Shown: positions 17,987 to 26,802, counted from the stretch's first letter. The stretch: 64,000 bases of DNA from a bacterium (GCA_016932385.1 JAFGCY010000058.1:1-64000), one strand, 5' to 3'. The notes: generated by a model from the letters alone, not told the origin. Program-made: numbers and translations.

Positions 17987-18762
17987 CCCAGCCCGCCGTA
18001 CTTGTCTTTGGATTTCTTCGTGCCGCCGCCCATCAGCTTGATCAGCAGGTTGAACTCCTTCGGTGTCACCACTTTGATGTTGCCCAGCCAGCCGTCGATC
18101 ACGCTGACCTCATAGCCCGCCGCCAGATACAGCGCGCTGTCGTCGCTGTAGTCCGCCAGCTTGTCGCCGGCCTGGGCGATCGCGTCCTGAAAACTCGCGC
18201 GGTAATACAGCTGCGGGGTTTGCAGCACAAAGACGTCCTCGGAGTCGATGTGCTCCATCAGGTGGCCGATCCGCGGATCCTGTTTCTTGCCGCCGAAGAA
18301 ATCGGTCACCGCGGCGTCGCCTTCCCCGGCGCCGATCCGCGTGACGTAGGCCAGCGCGTTGTGCATCTCGACCGCCGGCACCACGCCGCGCTCGGGCAAC
18401 ACCACCTGCTTGAGCCGTTCGACCAGGTCGGCACGGAAGTTGGGCCGGTTGCCGTCGTGCAGGGCGATCAACTCGCCGCTGGCCGCACTCACGCCGGCGG
18501 CGATGCTCTCGGCCCGGCTGGTTCCGCCGTCCACCAGCTTCATTTTGCCGCTGGCGAAGGTCAACGGATCGCCCTCGATCCAGGCGCGCGATTCCTTGCT
18601 GACCACCAGGATGATCTCGTGGCAGTCGTCGTCGGCCTCGAACAGGTCGAGGCTGTGGCAGATCACGGACTTGCCGCCGACCTTCGATTTCAGCTGGTCC
18701 AGCCCCCCGAAGCGTTCGGCCGGTCCGGCGACCGCGATGATCGCGCTCAGTTTACCCGCCAT
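17980..18762 (-). CDS. IspD-like cytidylyltransferase, divergent
   Basis: 260 residues. Family features: N-terminal nucleotide-binding region AVAGPAERFGG...LK (Arg17 and Lys25 in the CTP-binding positions), KLVDGGTSRAESIAAGV, LIALHDGNRPNF (the central Asp), LQTPQLYY, YSDDSALYLAAGYEVSVIDG and NIKVVTPKEF (Lys230). IspD joins CTP and methylerythritol 4-phosphate in the MEP pathway. Segments that hold the MEP-binding Thr and Arg in E. coli ('VRDTMKR', 'TVDRNGLW') read VEMHNALAY and HIDSEDVFV here, so the substrate may differ. It overlaps yacL by 11 nt and the ispF-rnhA fusion by 7 nt, preserving the yacL-ispD-ispF order known from Bacillus. Confidence 0.8.
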   Translation of the reverse strand: MAGKLSAIIAVAGPAERFGGLDQLKSKVGGKSVICHSLDLFEADDDCHEIILVVSKESRAWIEGDPLTFASGKMKLVDGGTSRAESIAAGVSAASGELIALHDGNRPNFRADLVERLKQVVLPERGVVPAVEMHNALAYVTRIGAGEGDAAVTDFFGGKKQDPRIGHLMEHIDSEDVFVLQTPQLYYRASFQDAIAQAGDKLADYSDDSALYLAAGYEVSVIDGWLGNIKVVTPKEFNLLIKLMGGGTKKSKDKYGGLGW

Positions 18763-20404
18763 TGTTGTGATAGCCCTCCGCTAGGTCCACGCGGCCGAAC
18801 AGCAGCCGGCCCTGGACGGTTTGCGAGACGCTGGTCAGCTTGATCGTCTTGAACTTGCTGATCCAGGGCTCGCCGTCCTCGATCACGACCATCGTACCGT
18901 CGTCGAGATAGCCGACACCCTGGCCGCGCTGCTTGCCGCGGTCGATGATCTCGATGTCGATCAGGTCGCCGGGCAAGTGGTTGGTCTTGACCGCGTTGGC
19001 CAGCGCGTTGATGTTGATCACGCGCACGTCGCGGATCGCCGCGACGCGGTTGAGGTTGTAGTCATTGGTCACGACGTGGGCGCTCATCGCCTTGGCGACC
19101 AGGATCAGCTGCTCGTCCGTGCCCTTGGCCTGGCGGTCGAAGCGGCTGTCGTCGAGTACCTCGATGTCCAGGCGCGGATCGTCCTGCATCTTGCGCACCA
19201 GTTCCAGGCCGCGGCGGCCCTTGCTGCGCTTGCGCTCGTCGGCGCTGTCGGCCATCAGCTGCAGCTCGTGCAGCACGGAATTGGTGACGATCTGCAAGCC
19301 GCCCAGGAAACCGGTCGCGGCGATCTCGTGGATCCGGCCGTCGATAATCACGCTGGTGTCCAAGAGCTTCGGCGGGGAGGTCCGGCGGAACTCGCCGTAG
19401 GGATCGTCCTCCGTCGCGGGGGCGAAGTAGTTGATGCCGACCAGCGACCCGCTCAGGCCGAGGACGATCACGATGAACGCCCCGAACAACAGCCTAAACC
19501 AGCCATAGCTGAGGAAGGAATAATCGACGCTGAATGTATTGAATACGGCCAGCATGATGACGACCGCGATCACCAACCCGGCGAAGAAGCCGACGGTGGC
19601 CTGGGCCGTACGCTGCTCCAGGCCGGCGGTGAGGTTGTCCAGCTGCACGGACAGCCGCGACAGACCGCGGTAGGTTAGCGGATAGAGTAGGTAGCCCAGC
19701 AGCACGAAGACCAGCACCACGTCGATGCCCAGGAAGTTCAGCACATCGATATCGTGCCGGTAATTGGCATATTCCTGCTCCCAGAAGTCGATGCGATCCC
19801 TCAGCCGCTGGCGATGGGCTCGCAGGCGGTCAAATCGCGTCTTGGCCGCGGCGATCAAGTCACTGTCATCCGTGGCATCTCTCGCAAGCCCGGTTGTGAC
19901 GGCGGTCTCCCCGTCGTTCACGGGTGCCGGCGGATTGCTGTCCGCCGCCGGATGGTCGCTGGCGTTTGCATTGTCGGCCCCCGGCTCGGCCTCGTGCTCA
20001 GCGGGAGCCGGCTGCGGGGTTATGACCTGTTCTCCGTCGGATGTTTCACCCGAGGTGTTTTCGACATCCGAGATGATTCCGCCGCTCAACCGCTGGTATT
20101 CCTGGCGGGCGTCGTTGTATTGCGGCTCGATGCCCGACAGCTCGTTCGTCGCCTGGTTGACGGAAGTCCGGGCGTCGCTGACCAGGTCCTCCAGCGGTGT
20201 AATGAACTCGCGCGAGAGGATGTTCGCGACTAAAAAACCCAGCAGCGCGCCGATGAACAGCGAAATCAGCCGGGCCAGCAACAGCTGGATGCCGCCCGTG
20301 ACCGGATCGACTGGGTTCGCGTTCCGACGGCGCTCACGTCCGGTGCGCCGATCGATTCGCTTGCGATCGTCCTGGTTTCCGCTGGTTTTCCGCCCACGCG
20401 CCAT
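18752..20404 (-). CDS. yacL: PIN/TRAM-domain membrane protein, YacL family
   Basis: 550 residues. A basic N-terminus precedes a membrane segment (about 38-62). A long hydrophilic insertion (about 65-215, Glu/Pro/Ala-rich then coiled-coil-like) follows, longer than in Bacillus YacL. Three more membrane segments come next, then a PIN domain: LLDTSVIIDGRIHEIA (first Asp), NSVLHELQ, GLELVRKMQ, DEQLILVAKAMSAHVVTNDYNLN. A TRAM domain ends the protein (GDLIDIEIIDRGKQRGQGVGYLDDGTMVVIE). PIN domains are Mg-dependent RNases and TRAM binds RNA. It heads the operon with ispD and ispF-rnhA. There is no ribosome binding site; TATAAT ends 7 nt before the ATG, so the mRNA is probably leaderless. Confidence 0.9.
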   Translation of the reverse strand: MARGRKTSGNQDDRKRIDRRTGRERRRNANPVDPVTGGIQLLLARLISLFIGALLGFLVANILSREFITPLEDLVSDARTSVNQATNELSGIEPQYNDARQEYQRLSGGIISDVENTSGETSDGEQVITPQPAPAEHEAEPGADNANASDHPAADSNPPAPVNDGETAVTTGLARDATDDSDLIAAAKTRFDRLRAHRQRLRDRIDFWEQEYANYRHDIDVLNFLGIDVVLVFVLLGYLLYPLTYRGLSRLSVQLDNLTAGLEQRTAQATVGFFAGLVIAVVIMLAVFNTFSVDYSFLSYGWFRLLFGAFIVIVLGLSGSLVGINYFAPATEDDPYGEFRRTSPPKLLDTSVIIDGRIHEIAATGFLGGLQIVTNSVLHELQLMADSADERKRSKGRRGLELVRKMQDDPRLDIEVLDDSRFDRQAKGTDEQLILVAKAMSAHVVTNDYNLNRVAAIRDVRVININALANAVKTNHLPGDLIDIEIIDRGKQRGQGVGYLDDGTMVVIEDGEPWISKFKTIKLTSVSQTVQGRLLFGRVDLAEGYHNNGG

Positions 20405-20410
20405 TTACAC

Positions 20411-20416
20411 ATTATA
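20411..20416 (-). promoter_or_regulatory. -10 box TATAAT for leaderless yacL operon
   Basis: On the minus strand TATAAT ends 7 nt before the A of the yacL ATG at 20404, with no Shine-Dalgarno sequence between. The -35 is poor. Confidence 0.6.
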
Positions 20417-20579
20417 GCGACGCCTTTTGGCCGTGGCTGGTTTCAGCTTTTCGTTTCAAAAATACGCTGGCCGCCACCTTGGTATTCCGGCCAACAAGGT
20501 ACTCGAATTAGCCGGATTGGTTTATTCAAATTTAATCTGATCTCCCGTTTGTAAACCGCCCATCCGCCGCATTAGAACT

Positions 20580-20585
20580 TATAAT
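20580..20585 (+). promoter_or_regulatory. -10 box TATAAT upstream of substrate-binding protein gene
   Basis: TATAAT lies about 52 nt before the ATG at 20637, which has its own AAGGAG. TTGTAA at 20549 is too far to be a good -35. Confidence 0.45.
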
Positions 20586-20636
20586 TGTTTATAAGTGGGG
20601 TTGCGGCATCCGGATGCCAGACCAAAGGAGCTACCA

Positions 20637-21734
20637 ATGTCTGTCAAACATTGCGTCGCGTCGTTGTTGGTACTGATCGTTGCTGCCATTTGCGTGAGTT
20701 GCCCCCAACAGCCACCCGATGAGGATTCTACAAGGCCGGCGGCGACCACGACTGAACAGGAGCCGATGACACCCGTCGCCGAGCCGGTTAAGCCGCTGTA
20801 CGTTGGCAAGCATGTGCTGGAGGTGGATTCCTACAACGATGACTACGCCTGGACCAATCGGCTGACGGAAGCCGTCCGCCAGGTTCTGGAGCCGGCGGGC
20901 GTGGAGCTGCAGGTGATTCGCCTCGACGCCAAGCGCCACCAGGAGGAGGAGTACATCAAACAGGCGGCGGCGGAAGCCTGGGCCACGATTCAGGAAGTCC
21001 AGCCGGATGTCGTGATCGTATCGGACGACATCGCCGTGCAGGACCTGGTCGTTCCTTATCTGCTGGGCACCGATACGCCGGTCGTGGCCGTGGGCATCAA
21101 TTGGGATGCCAGCATTTACGGCTTGCCTGCCGAGAATGTGTGCTGCCAGATCGAGATCGCGCTGATCGACGAGATCCTGGCGCTGCTGGAGAAGTACGCC
21201 GACGGGCCGCGGTTGGGCCTGCTGAGCACCGACACGTTGACGGCGCGCAAGAATATCCATTACATCAAGGAGTATTTCGGCGTCGAGTTCGCCAAGGAGT
21301 ACATCGCCGGCACCTACGCCGATTACCAGCAGGGCTTCCTGAGCCTGCAGGACGAGGTCGACATGTTTTTGATTGCCAGCAACGTCGGCCTGCCCGACAT
21401 GGATGAAGCCGAAGGGATCCGGTTCGTCACGGAGAACTACCGGATTCCCAGCGGCACCTGGAATGAGACGTTCATGCAGCATTGCCTGGTCGGCGTGCTT
21501 AAAGATCCCACCGAGGTCGGTACCTGGGCCGGCACCACGGCGCTGACCATCCTGGACGGGACCTCGCCGGCGGAGATTCCCACGTCGGCCAACGAGCGCG
21601 GCCTGTTGCAGATCAACATGAACGTGGCGGATAAGCTGGGTGTCGTGTTCGATACGGCGGTGCTGAAAGAGGCTACGGTTATCAGGCCAGTCGACGATCT
21701 GGCCGGGGGTGAACAGGCGAATGACAATCCGTAA
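20637..21734 (+). CDS. Periplasmic substrate-binding lipoprotein of the ABC_sub_bind type
   Basis: 365 residues from the ATG at 20637 with AAGGAG 6 nt upstream; the ORF-track start at 20595 is too early. A signal (HCVASLLVLIVAAICVSC) with a lipobox-like end is followed by a Pro/Thr-rich linker. The two-lobed binding fold resembles the ABC_sub_bind (PF04392-type) family: 'GKHVLEVDSYNDDYAWTNRLTEAV', 'VQPDVVIVSDDIAVQDLVVPYL', 'TPVVAVGIN' and 'GTWAGTTALTILDGTSPAEIP'. No permease or ATPase is adjacent. Instead it overlaps a sensor kinase by 14 nt, which suggests a sensory binding protein presenting its ligand to the kinase. The ligand is unknown. Confidence 0.85.
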   Translation: MSVKHCVASLLVLIVAAICVSCPQQPPDEDSTRPAATTTEQEPMTPVAEPVKPLYVGKHVLEVDSYNDDYAWTNRLTEAVRQVLEPAGVELQVIRLDAKRHQEEEYIKQAAAEAWATIQEVQPDVVIVSDDIAVQDLVVPYLLGTDTPVVAVGINWDASIYGLPAENVCCQIEIALIDEILALLEKYADGPRLGLLSTDTLTARKNIHYIKEYFGVEFAKEYIAGTYADYQQGFLSLQDEVDMFLIASNVGLPDMDEAEGIRFVTENYRIPSGTWNETFMQHCLVGVLKDPTEVGTWAGTTALTILDGTSPAEIPTSANERGLLQINMNVADKLGVVFDTAVLKEATVIRPVDDLAGGEQANDNP

Positions 21735-24114
21735 CCGGCTCTACGTTTTGGCGCTGGTGATTCCCGCCGGCCTGGCCTTGCTGACGCTGATTATCGGCAC
21801 GCTGACGATCGACAGCATCGTTTATCGGCTCAACAAGCGGTTGCTGAATACCGAACTTAACCATGTGCTGAAATCGATGGAATCGGATTACGACGCGTTA
21901 GTCCAGGCGGGCGTCGATCATGTGCCCAATTACATCTCCCAGACCCAACAGGAGATATTTCAAACGGTTGCCGAAAATGACTACCAGGTCACGGGGCAGG
22001 TTTTCATCCTCTCTTCAAACCACGCACTGCTCGTGCACACAACCGAAGGACTGACCCTCGCGGATCTCAGCGGTTTTCCGGACCAAGTCTGGCGGCAGCC
22101 GGACGGGGATTTCTCCTACCTGCAGGGCGGCCAAACGATGTTTTGCGTTTACGGCCGGTTCGATCCCTGGCAGTGGACGGTCTGCCACGCCGTCGATCAC
22201 GCGGTGATGTACCGGCAGCGGAATGAGTACTTGATTGCCGTAGTACTGATTTCGTCGGCGCTGTTGCTGGTCAGCCTGTCGATGTCGTACGTGTTCGCCA
22301 AACGGTTGGCTGTTCGCTTCGACCGTACCCTGCGCTGCGTCGAGCGCGTGGCCCATGGCGATCTGGACGCGCGGATTGATCCCGTCGCCCAGGACGAGAT
22401 GGGAGCCTTCCAGCTGGGGATCAATAGCATGATCGCCGAAATCCAGAGCCGCACCCGGGCGCACGAGGAAGCTGAAGGAAAGCTGATGGCGCTCAACGAG
22501 GAGCTGACCGCGACCAATGAGGAGTTGTCGGCTACGAATGAAGAGCTGTCGGCGGCTTATGACGATCTGGCCGAATCGCAACAGGAGGTCAAGGCCAGCG
22601 AACAGCGGTTCAGGACTTACTTCGAGTTGGGACTGGTCGGGATGGCCAAGCTATCGCCGGACAAACGCTGGCTGGATGCCAATGGCCGGCTGTGCCAGCT
22701 GCTGGGCTATGAACACGATGCGCTGGTTCGACGCGACTGGGACTCACTGACTTTTGCCGAGGACTTGCTGGCGGACAAGGAGCAGTGGGCCCGGGTTCTG
22801 GCGGGCGAGATCGACGGTTACCAGATCAACAAACGCTTTGTTAACAACGCCGGCCGGCCGGTCCACACCGCCGTGTCCGTCAGCTGCGACCGGACGGCCG
22901 CCGGCCAGGTGGATTATCTGGTGGCGATGGTTCTGGACATTTCGGAACAGCGGCGGCTGGAGCAGCAGATCCGGCAAACCCAGAAGCTGGAAGCGCTGGG
23001 AACGCTGGCGGGCGGGATCGCCCATGACTTCAACAACATCCTTTTTGCGATCCTGGGCAACACCGAGCTATCGCTGGACGAAGTCAAAGCAGACTCGGAA
23101 CTGGCCAGCTATCTGCGCGAGATCGAGCAGGCCGCCTTGCGCGCCGCGGACCTCGTCAGCCACATCCTGTCGTTCTCGCGGCGGACCGAACTGAAGCTCG
23201 AGCCGCTGGATATGAGCGCGGTGGTCGCCGATGCCCTGAAGCTGATCCGCGCCACGCTGCCCGCGAACATCGCGATCCGCCGCGTCGGCGACATGACGAA
23301 CACGCGCGTGCTGGGCGATGTGACCCAGCTGCACCAGGTGATCATGAACCTGGCGACCAACGCCGGCCACGCGATGCGTGACACCGGCGGGGTGCTGGAA
23401 GTCGAAGTCAGCGAGTGCCTGGTCGACCAGGAGGTCGTCGAACTCTACCCGCAGCTCAAGCCTGGCCCGCACGTCCTGCTCAGGATCACCGACTCGGGCC
23501 ACGGCATGTCGCCGGAAGTGCTGCAGAACATCTTCGACCCGTTCTTCACGACCAAAGGGCAGGGCGAGGGCACCGGCATGGGCCTGTCGGTCGTGCACGG
23601 CATCGTGACCGGGATGGACGGCGCGATCGCCGTGACCAGCAAGCCGCGCGCCGGGACCACCGTACGCATCTACCTGCCCTGCTCGACGGCCGAACCGGTG
23701 GAGCACCGTGAGATCGACCAGCCGCAGCCGGCCGGCGGCGAGCACGTCTTGCTGGTCGATGACGAGGAGGCGATCGTCAAGGTGATGTCGCGGATCCTCG
23801 TCAGCCTGGGCTACCGCGTTTCAGCCTTCACCAGCGCTCGCGAAGCCCTCAAGGCCTTCCGTGACCGGCCCGGCGATTTCGATATTGTCGTCACCGACCA
23901 GACGATGCCCTGGATCACGGGGCGGGAGTTGGCGATCAAAATCATCGACGCGCGCCCGGACCTGCCCGTGATCCTCTGCTCCGGCTTCAGCGATGTAATC
24001 GATGCCGAGGGCGCCGAACAGCTCGGGATCAGCGAGTACCTGAACAAGCCGGTCACCAAGACGGCACTGGCCAAGGCCGTCCGCCGCGCCCTGGCCCAGA
24101 AGCTGGCCGTGTAG
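21721..24114 (+). CDS. Membrane hybrid sensor histidine kinase (HAMP-PAS-HisKA-HATPase-REC)
   Basis: 797 residues from the ATG at 21721, which has GGGGGTGA upstream; the GTG at 21709 is an alternative. Order: membrane segment (about 8-32), periplasmic sensor region (about 33-165), second membrane segment (IAVVLISSALLLVSLSMSYVF), HAMP, a coiled coil of repeated 'NEELSATNEELSAAY', PAS (about 295-410), HisKA with GGIAHDFNNI (His435), HATPase_c (NLATNAGHAM; FFTTKGQGEGTGMGLSVVHGI) and a receiver domain with Asp726 (VVTDQTMPW). It overlaps the binding-protein gene by 14 nt, so the two form one signalling unit. No response regulator with output domain is nearby. Confidence 0.93.
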   Translation: MTIRNRLYVLALVIPAGLALLTLIIGTLTIDSIVYRLNKRLLNTELNHVLKSMESDYDALVQAGVDHVPNYISQTQQEIFQTVAENDYQVTGQVFILSSNHALLVHTTEGLTLADLSGFPDQVWRQPDGDFSYLQGGQTMFCVYGRFDPWQWTVCHAVDHAVMYRQRNEYLIAVVLISSALLLVSLSMSYVFAKRLAVRFDRTLRCVERVAHGDLDARIDPVAQDEMGAFQLGINSMIAEIQSRTRAHEEAEGKLMALNEELTATNEELSATNEELSAAYDDLAESQQEVKASEQRFRTYFELGLVGMAKLSPDKRWLDANGRLCQLLGYEHDALVRRDWDSLTFAEDLLADKEQWARVLAGEIDGYQINKRFVNNAGRPVHTAVSVSCDRTAAGQVDYLVAMVLDISEQRRLEQQIRQTQKLEALGTLAGGIAHDFNNILFAILGNTELSLDEVKADSELASYLREIEQAALRAADLVSHILSFSRRTELKLEPLDMSAVVADALKLIRATLPANIAIRRVGDMTNTRVLGDVTQLHQVIMNLATNAGHAMRDTGGVLEVEVSECLVDQEVVELYPQLKPGPHVLLRITDSGHGMSPEVLQNIFDPFFTTKGQGEGTGMGLSVVHGIVTGMDGAIAVTSKPRAGTTVRIYLPCSTAEPVEHREIDQPQPAGGEHVLLVDDEEAIVKVMSRILVSLGYRVSAFTSAREALKAFRDRPGDFDIVVTDQTMPWITGRELAIKIIDARPDLPVILCSGFSDVIDAEGAEQLGISEYLNKPVTKTALAKAVRRALAQKLAV

Positions 24115-24270
24115 GATCAGGGGTACTGCCACATGCCGATCGCGAAGCGCATACCGTTTATCCAGCCGCGGATTGTGACGGTCGCAGACAGCAGCGCCTT
24201 CCTGACAGCCGATCAGAGAAGTCTTATACTTCAGCCGGCCAGCAAGGTACTTGCGTAATTGGAACGACCG

Positions 24271-25323
24271 ATGATGTCGAGTCAAAGACAGCTGACACCA
24301 GAACAATTTAGGGAACTTTACGCCGAGGTGGCCGATCCGGCGGCGATCCGGCATATTGAGTATCTGCACCGGACGCGCATTGACCTCACGGCGTACTTCC
24401 GCGAAATCGGTTATCCCAAGGCGCAGATTGAAGCAATCATGAACTTGACCAAGGGCCCGCACCAAGAGCCAATCCGGTTTTGTGCTCAACTGTACGATGA
24501 TTATAAGTTCGCCTTGGCAATCGACGAAATCGAGCGATTGTCGATTCGGGACTTAACAATCTGCATGATACCGACATATCGAATTGATACTTTCATTACT
24601 CAAGGCCCCACTGGTGAGATCGCGGTTATTATCGACACGTTTCTAGGAGGACTGGCGGCCAAATGCGCGGTATTGGCGAGTCGGGCCATCCGCCATCTGC
24701 AGCAGGAAGTACCGTGGCGCACGTATGCCAAGGAAGCCGAACGTGTGATCTTGTCCAGCTACTACATGGCGAAGCGCCAGGGCGTGCATGCCGACTTGGT
24801 TACCTCTCCGCTGTTACATCTGCCGCTCGACGAGCGTCCGCATTTCTTGGATTATGTCAGGATCATTAATCATTTCATTCTCTTTCATGAACTCGCCCAT
24901 CTGCACCTGGATCATATCAACCAAGCCAGCAGATTGCGGATCTCGCCGAACAGCGAAAGCACTGAATTAAAGCACAGGGGCAACAAGGAGTTGGCGGCGG
25001 ATTGTCAGGCGGCCGCCTGGCTGCAGCAGCTGTTTCATCCATACCATGTCAGTGTTTGCTTGTCGTTTTGGTTTGCCGTCAATTCCATTGTCGAACACTA
25101 CAGTATCCGAGCCGGGCAGCCGGTCTCCAAATCACATCCACCCAGCGATCAAAGGTGGGATGCCGTATTCAAACGTTTGGAGATAGTGGAACAGCAGTAT
25201 CGGGAAATCGTCACCGCCCCAATCGGTCTGGCGCGCCGATTGCGCGACTACGCGTATGAAGAAAAAGCCTATCCGTATTGCCAGCGACAGGCGGAAATAC
25301 TCGCTAAATATTGCTATGGGTAA
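24271..25323 (+). CDS. HExxH metallopeptidase-like protein (Lit/U49- or M48-like motif)
   Basis: 350 residues from the ATG at 24271; a TTG at 24259 is the track's choice and there is no strong ribosome binding site for either. The key motif is ILFHELAHLHLDH (His206, Glu207, His210) with NKELAADCQAAAWL 30 residues later (Glu240), the HExxH...ExxAD layout of gluzincin peptidases. A similar layout occurs in Peptidase U49 (phage-exclusion Lit) and M48 proteins. The rest is not recognised and there is no signal peptide or membrane segment, so it is cytoplasmic. It may be a protease, possibly accessory or defensive; that is inference. GC content is lower than in core neighbours. Confidence 0.75.
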   Translation: MMSSQRQLTPEQFRELYAEVADPAAIRHIEYLHRTRIDLTAYFREIGYPKAQIEAIMNLTKGPHQEPIRFCAQLYDDYKFALAIDEIERLSIRDLTICMIPTYRIDTFITQGPTGEIAVIIDTFLGGLAAKCAVLASRAIRHLQQEVPWRTYAKEAERVILSSYYMAKRQGVHADLVTSPLLHLPLDERPHFLDYVRIINHFILFHELAHLHLDHINQASRLRISPNSESTELKHRGNKELAADCQAAAWLQQLFHPYHVSVCLSFWFAVNSIVEHYSIRAGQPVSKSHPPSDQRWDAVFKRLEIVEQQYREIVTAPIGLARRLRDYAYEEKAYPYCQRQAEILAKYCYG

Positions 25324-25511
25324 TGGCTGTCACATGTAATGGTTTTGATGAACTTCCTCGACCTGGTTGGGTGCCGGTTCTGACCTTCAACTCTGAGCAC
25401 ATTTGTTTATTACAGTGCTGATGTCTGATCTGATACTGAACAGCGACTAGCAAATGTTTGTGAACCTTCGAACATAACTATTGCTATATTCATTCAGCAA
25501 ACGATTTAGGC

Positions 25512-25517
25512 TATACT
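25512..25517 (+). promoter_or_regulatory. -10 box TATACT within TTAGGCTATACT
   Basis: TATACT lies about 45 nt before the ATG at 25562. The 12-mer TTAGGCTATACT recurs exactly at 26440-26451, upstream of the gene at 26469. Confidence 0.45.
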
Positions 25518-25561
25518 GCATATTAGTGCACTGCCGTTACACAACATAGCAGGATGGATAA

Positions 25562-26059
25562 ATGGATTGGAATAAAGCAGACTGGAATGACGAGAACACG
25601 GCCGAGGTAATTGAAGCCCACCTTAATATGTCGGAGGAGCAGCTCTTTGCGGCCTTGGCTTATTCAACGGATTGGAAGCAATTCAAGCAGGCCACCGGAT
25701 TCATCGCACCGGTTTGGGTCTGGCCGCGGCATGACATCAGCTTCGGCCGGGAAGACGAGAGTGACCAAAGAAAAGACATTACGCGTATGGCGGAACTGGG
25801 CAGGCAGATCTGGGACCTGATTACCGATCGCATCTACCAGGCGGTCTGCGTCAAATGGGAGTACTGCAAGAAACGAGATGATCCGAGGTTCAACACACCC
25901 GCGGCAATAATCATCGCCGTCACGGATATTATTGTCGGCCTGCAGATAGGATTCACGCCCGTGACAGCGGCGTCGCTAATAGTGAGACTCGGGCTCGACA
26001 AGTTCTGCAAGTGCGACACCGAAAAAAGCCAGTCCGAGCCGGCGAGCGTGCCGCTCTAA
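25562..26059 (+). CDS. Small protein of unknown function with hydrophobic C-terminal region
   Basis: 165 residues. The ATG at 25562 follows AGGATGGATA, a usable ribosome binding site. The N-terminal part is Trp- and acid-rich (MDWNKADWNDENTAEVIEAH). The C-terminal third contains a helical hydrophobic stretch (TPAAIIIAVTDIIVGLQIGF...ASLIVRLGLDKFC) ending near FCKCD. This 'TP-x(n)-A-x-I-x(n)-LIV-x-x-GLD-x-FC' arrangement is reminiscent of small domains encoded beside bacterial conflict-system proteins, but I cannot name a family. It follows the HExxH gene by 238 nt and has its own putative promoter. Confidence 0.7.
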   Translation: MDWNKADWNDENTAEVIEAHLNMSEEQLFAALAYSTDWKQFKQATGFIAPVWVWPRHDISFGREDESDQRKDITRMAELGRQIWDLITDRIYQAVCVKWEYCKKRDDPRFNTPAAIIIAVTDIIVGLQIGFTPVTAASLIVRLGLDKFCKCDTEKSQSEPASVPL

Positions 26060-26153
26060 TCATCGGGCGATCGGCAGCTTCCGCACCAAGATGGTCGCGG
26101 CTGCGCGGATGTTGCGCTGGTACTACTGGCTTGTTACAAACCCGATTCAAGAG

Positions 26154-26285
26154 CTAATCGGCGGCAGAATCGCCCGTCGCAATCCCCACCAGATCGCCAC
26201 GCGCCCAGATCGCAAACGGCGGCGGGTCGAGGATGTCGAACAGCGGCTTGTTGTTGTCCGCGATTGTGTACGTCTGCTTGATCAC
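26154..26285 (-). pseudogene. Short open frame, probable gene remnant
   Basis: A GTG-initiated frame of 43 codons on the minus strand has a plausible protein character (VIKQTYTIADNNKPLFDILD, then PPPFAIWARGDLVGIATGDS), with an in-frame TAA 12 nt upstream and no Shine-Dalgarno sequence. It is too short for a complete domain. It may be the remains of a longer gene in the otherwise gene-free 26060-26468 stretch. The remainder of that stretch shows nothing recognisable except the promoter at 26440-26451. Confidence 0.3.
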
Positions 26286-26445
26286 ATCCAGCCCCGCTTA
26301 CGGCTGTAACTTGTTCAATCAAGAAGCGTCTATATTTTGATCGGACCGTACGCTTCCGTGCCGGGCCATTGGGTACGGGAGCCGGGAACCAACCCGGGGT
26401 CGGTCGAGTCTGATTCCAGGTCTGGCAGATGTGAGCGAGTTAGGC

Positions 26446-26451
26446 TATACT
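26446..26451 (+). promoter_or_regulatory. -10 box TATACT within TTAGGCTATACT
   Basis: TATACT ends 18 nt before the ATG at 26469, implying a leader of about 11 nt. The surrounding 12-mer is identical to that at 25506-25517. Confidence 0.45.
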
Positions 26452-26468
26452 TTCAGGCCGTCGTAGTT

Positions 26469-26771
26469 ATGAAGACATACCAGTACAGATTAGCGCAAGA
26501 ATTCGAGTTCGACGCCAAGATGCCCGAGGAGCTCCTGGCCAAGGCGATGAACTCTTCACGCCCGATCTTCCTGACCGACGACTTCATCGCCCGCGTCGCT
26601 TCCACCTCGCCCGACCGCATGGTGCGCGAGCTGGTCAGCGACCTGCACCGCGAGACCGAGCCCGACGAGAGCGACGAGGTGCTGCGCTGGCACTACCTCT
26701 TCATGGATTTCGAGAACGACTTCCCGCGCCTGATGATGATGCAGGACGCCGAGTTGGACGAAGAAGACTGA
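26469..26771 (+). CDS. Small acidic protein of unknown function
   Basis: The ORF track starts at 26337, but codon usage and the promoter favour the ATG at 26469, giving 100 residues beginning MKTYQYRLAQEFEFDAKMPE. It is rich in Asp/Glu, ends in AELDEED, and has no signal or membrane segment. A leader of about 11 nt and no clear ribosome binding site suggest near-leaderless translation. It is convergent with tsf; the two genes share a bidirectional terminator at 26803-26826. I do not recognise a family. Confidence 0.75.
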   Translation: MKTYQYRLAQEFEFDAKMPEELLAKAMNSSRPIFLTDDFIARVASTSPDRMVRELVSDLHRETEPDESDEVLRWHYLFMDFENDFPRLMMMQDAELDEED

Positions 26772-26802
26772 AGCGGCGCATGGGCGCTAACCCGGTAAAC
26801 AA

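Noticed and set aside
16664-18115. 483-residue plus-strand ORF
   Set aside because: Antisense to the ispF-rnhA and ispD genes; repetitive Gln/Ala/Arg composition without any motif.
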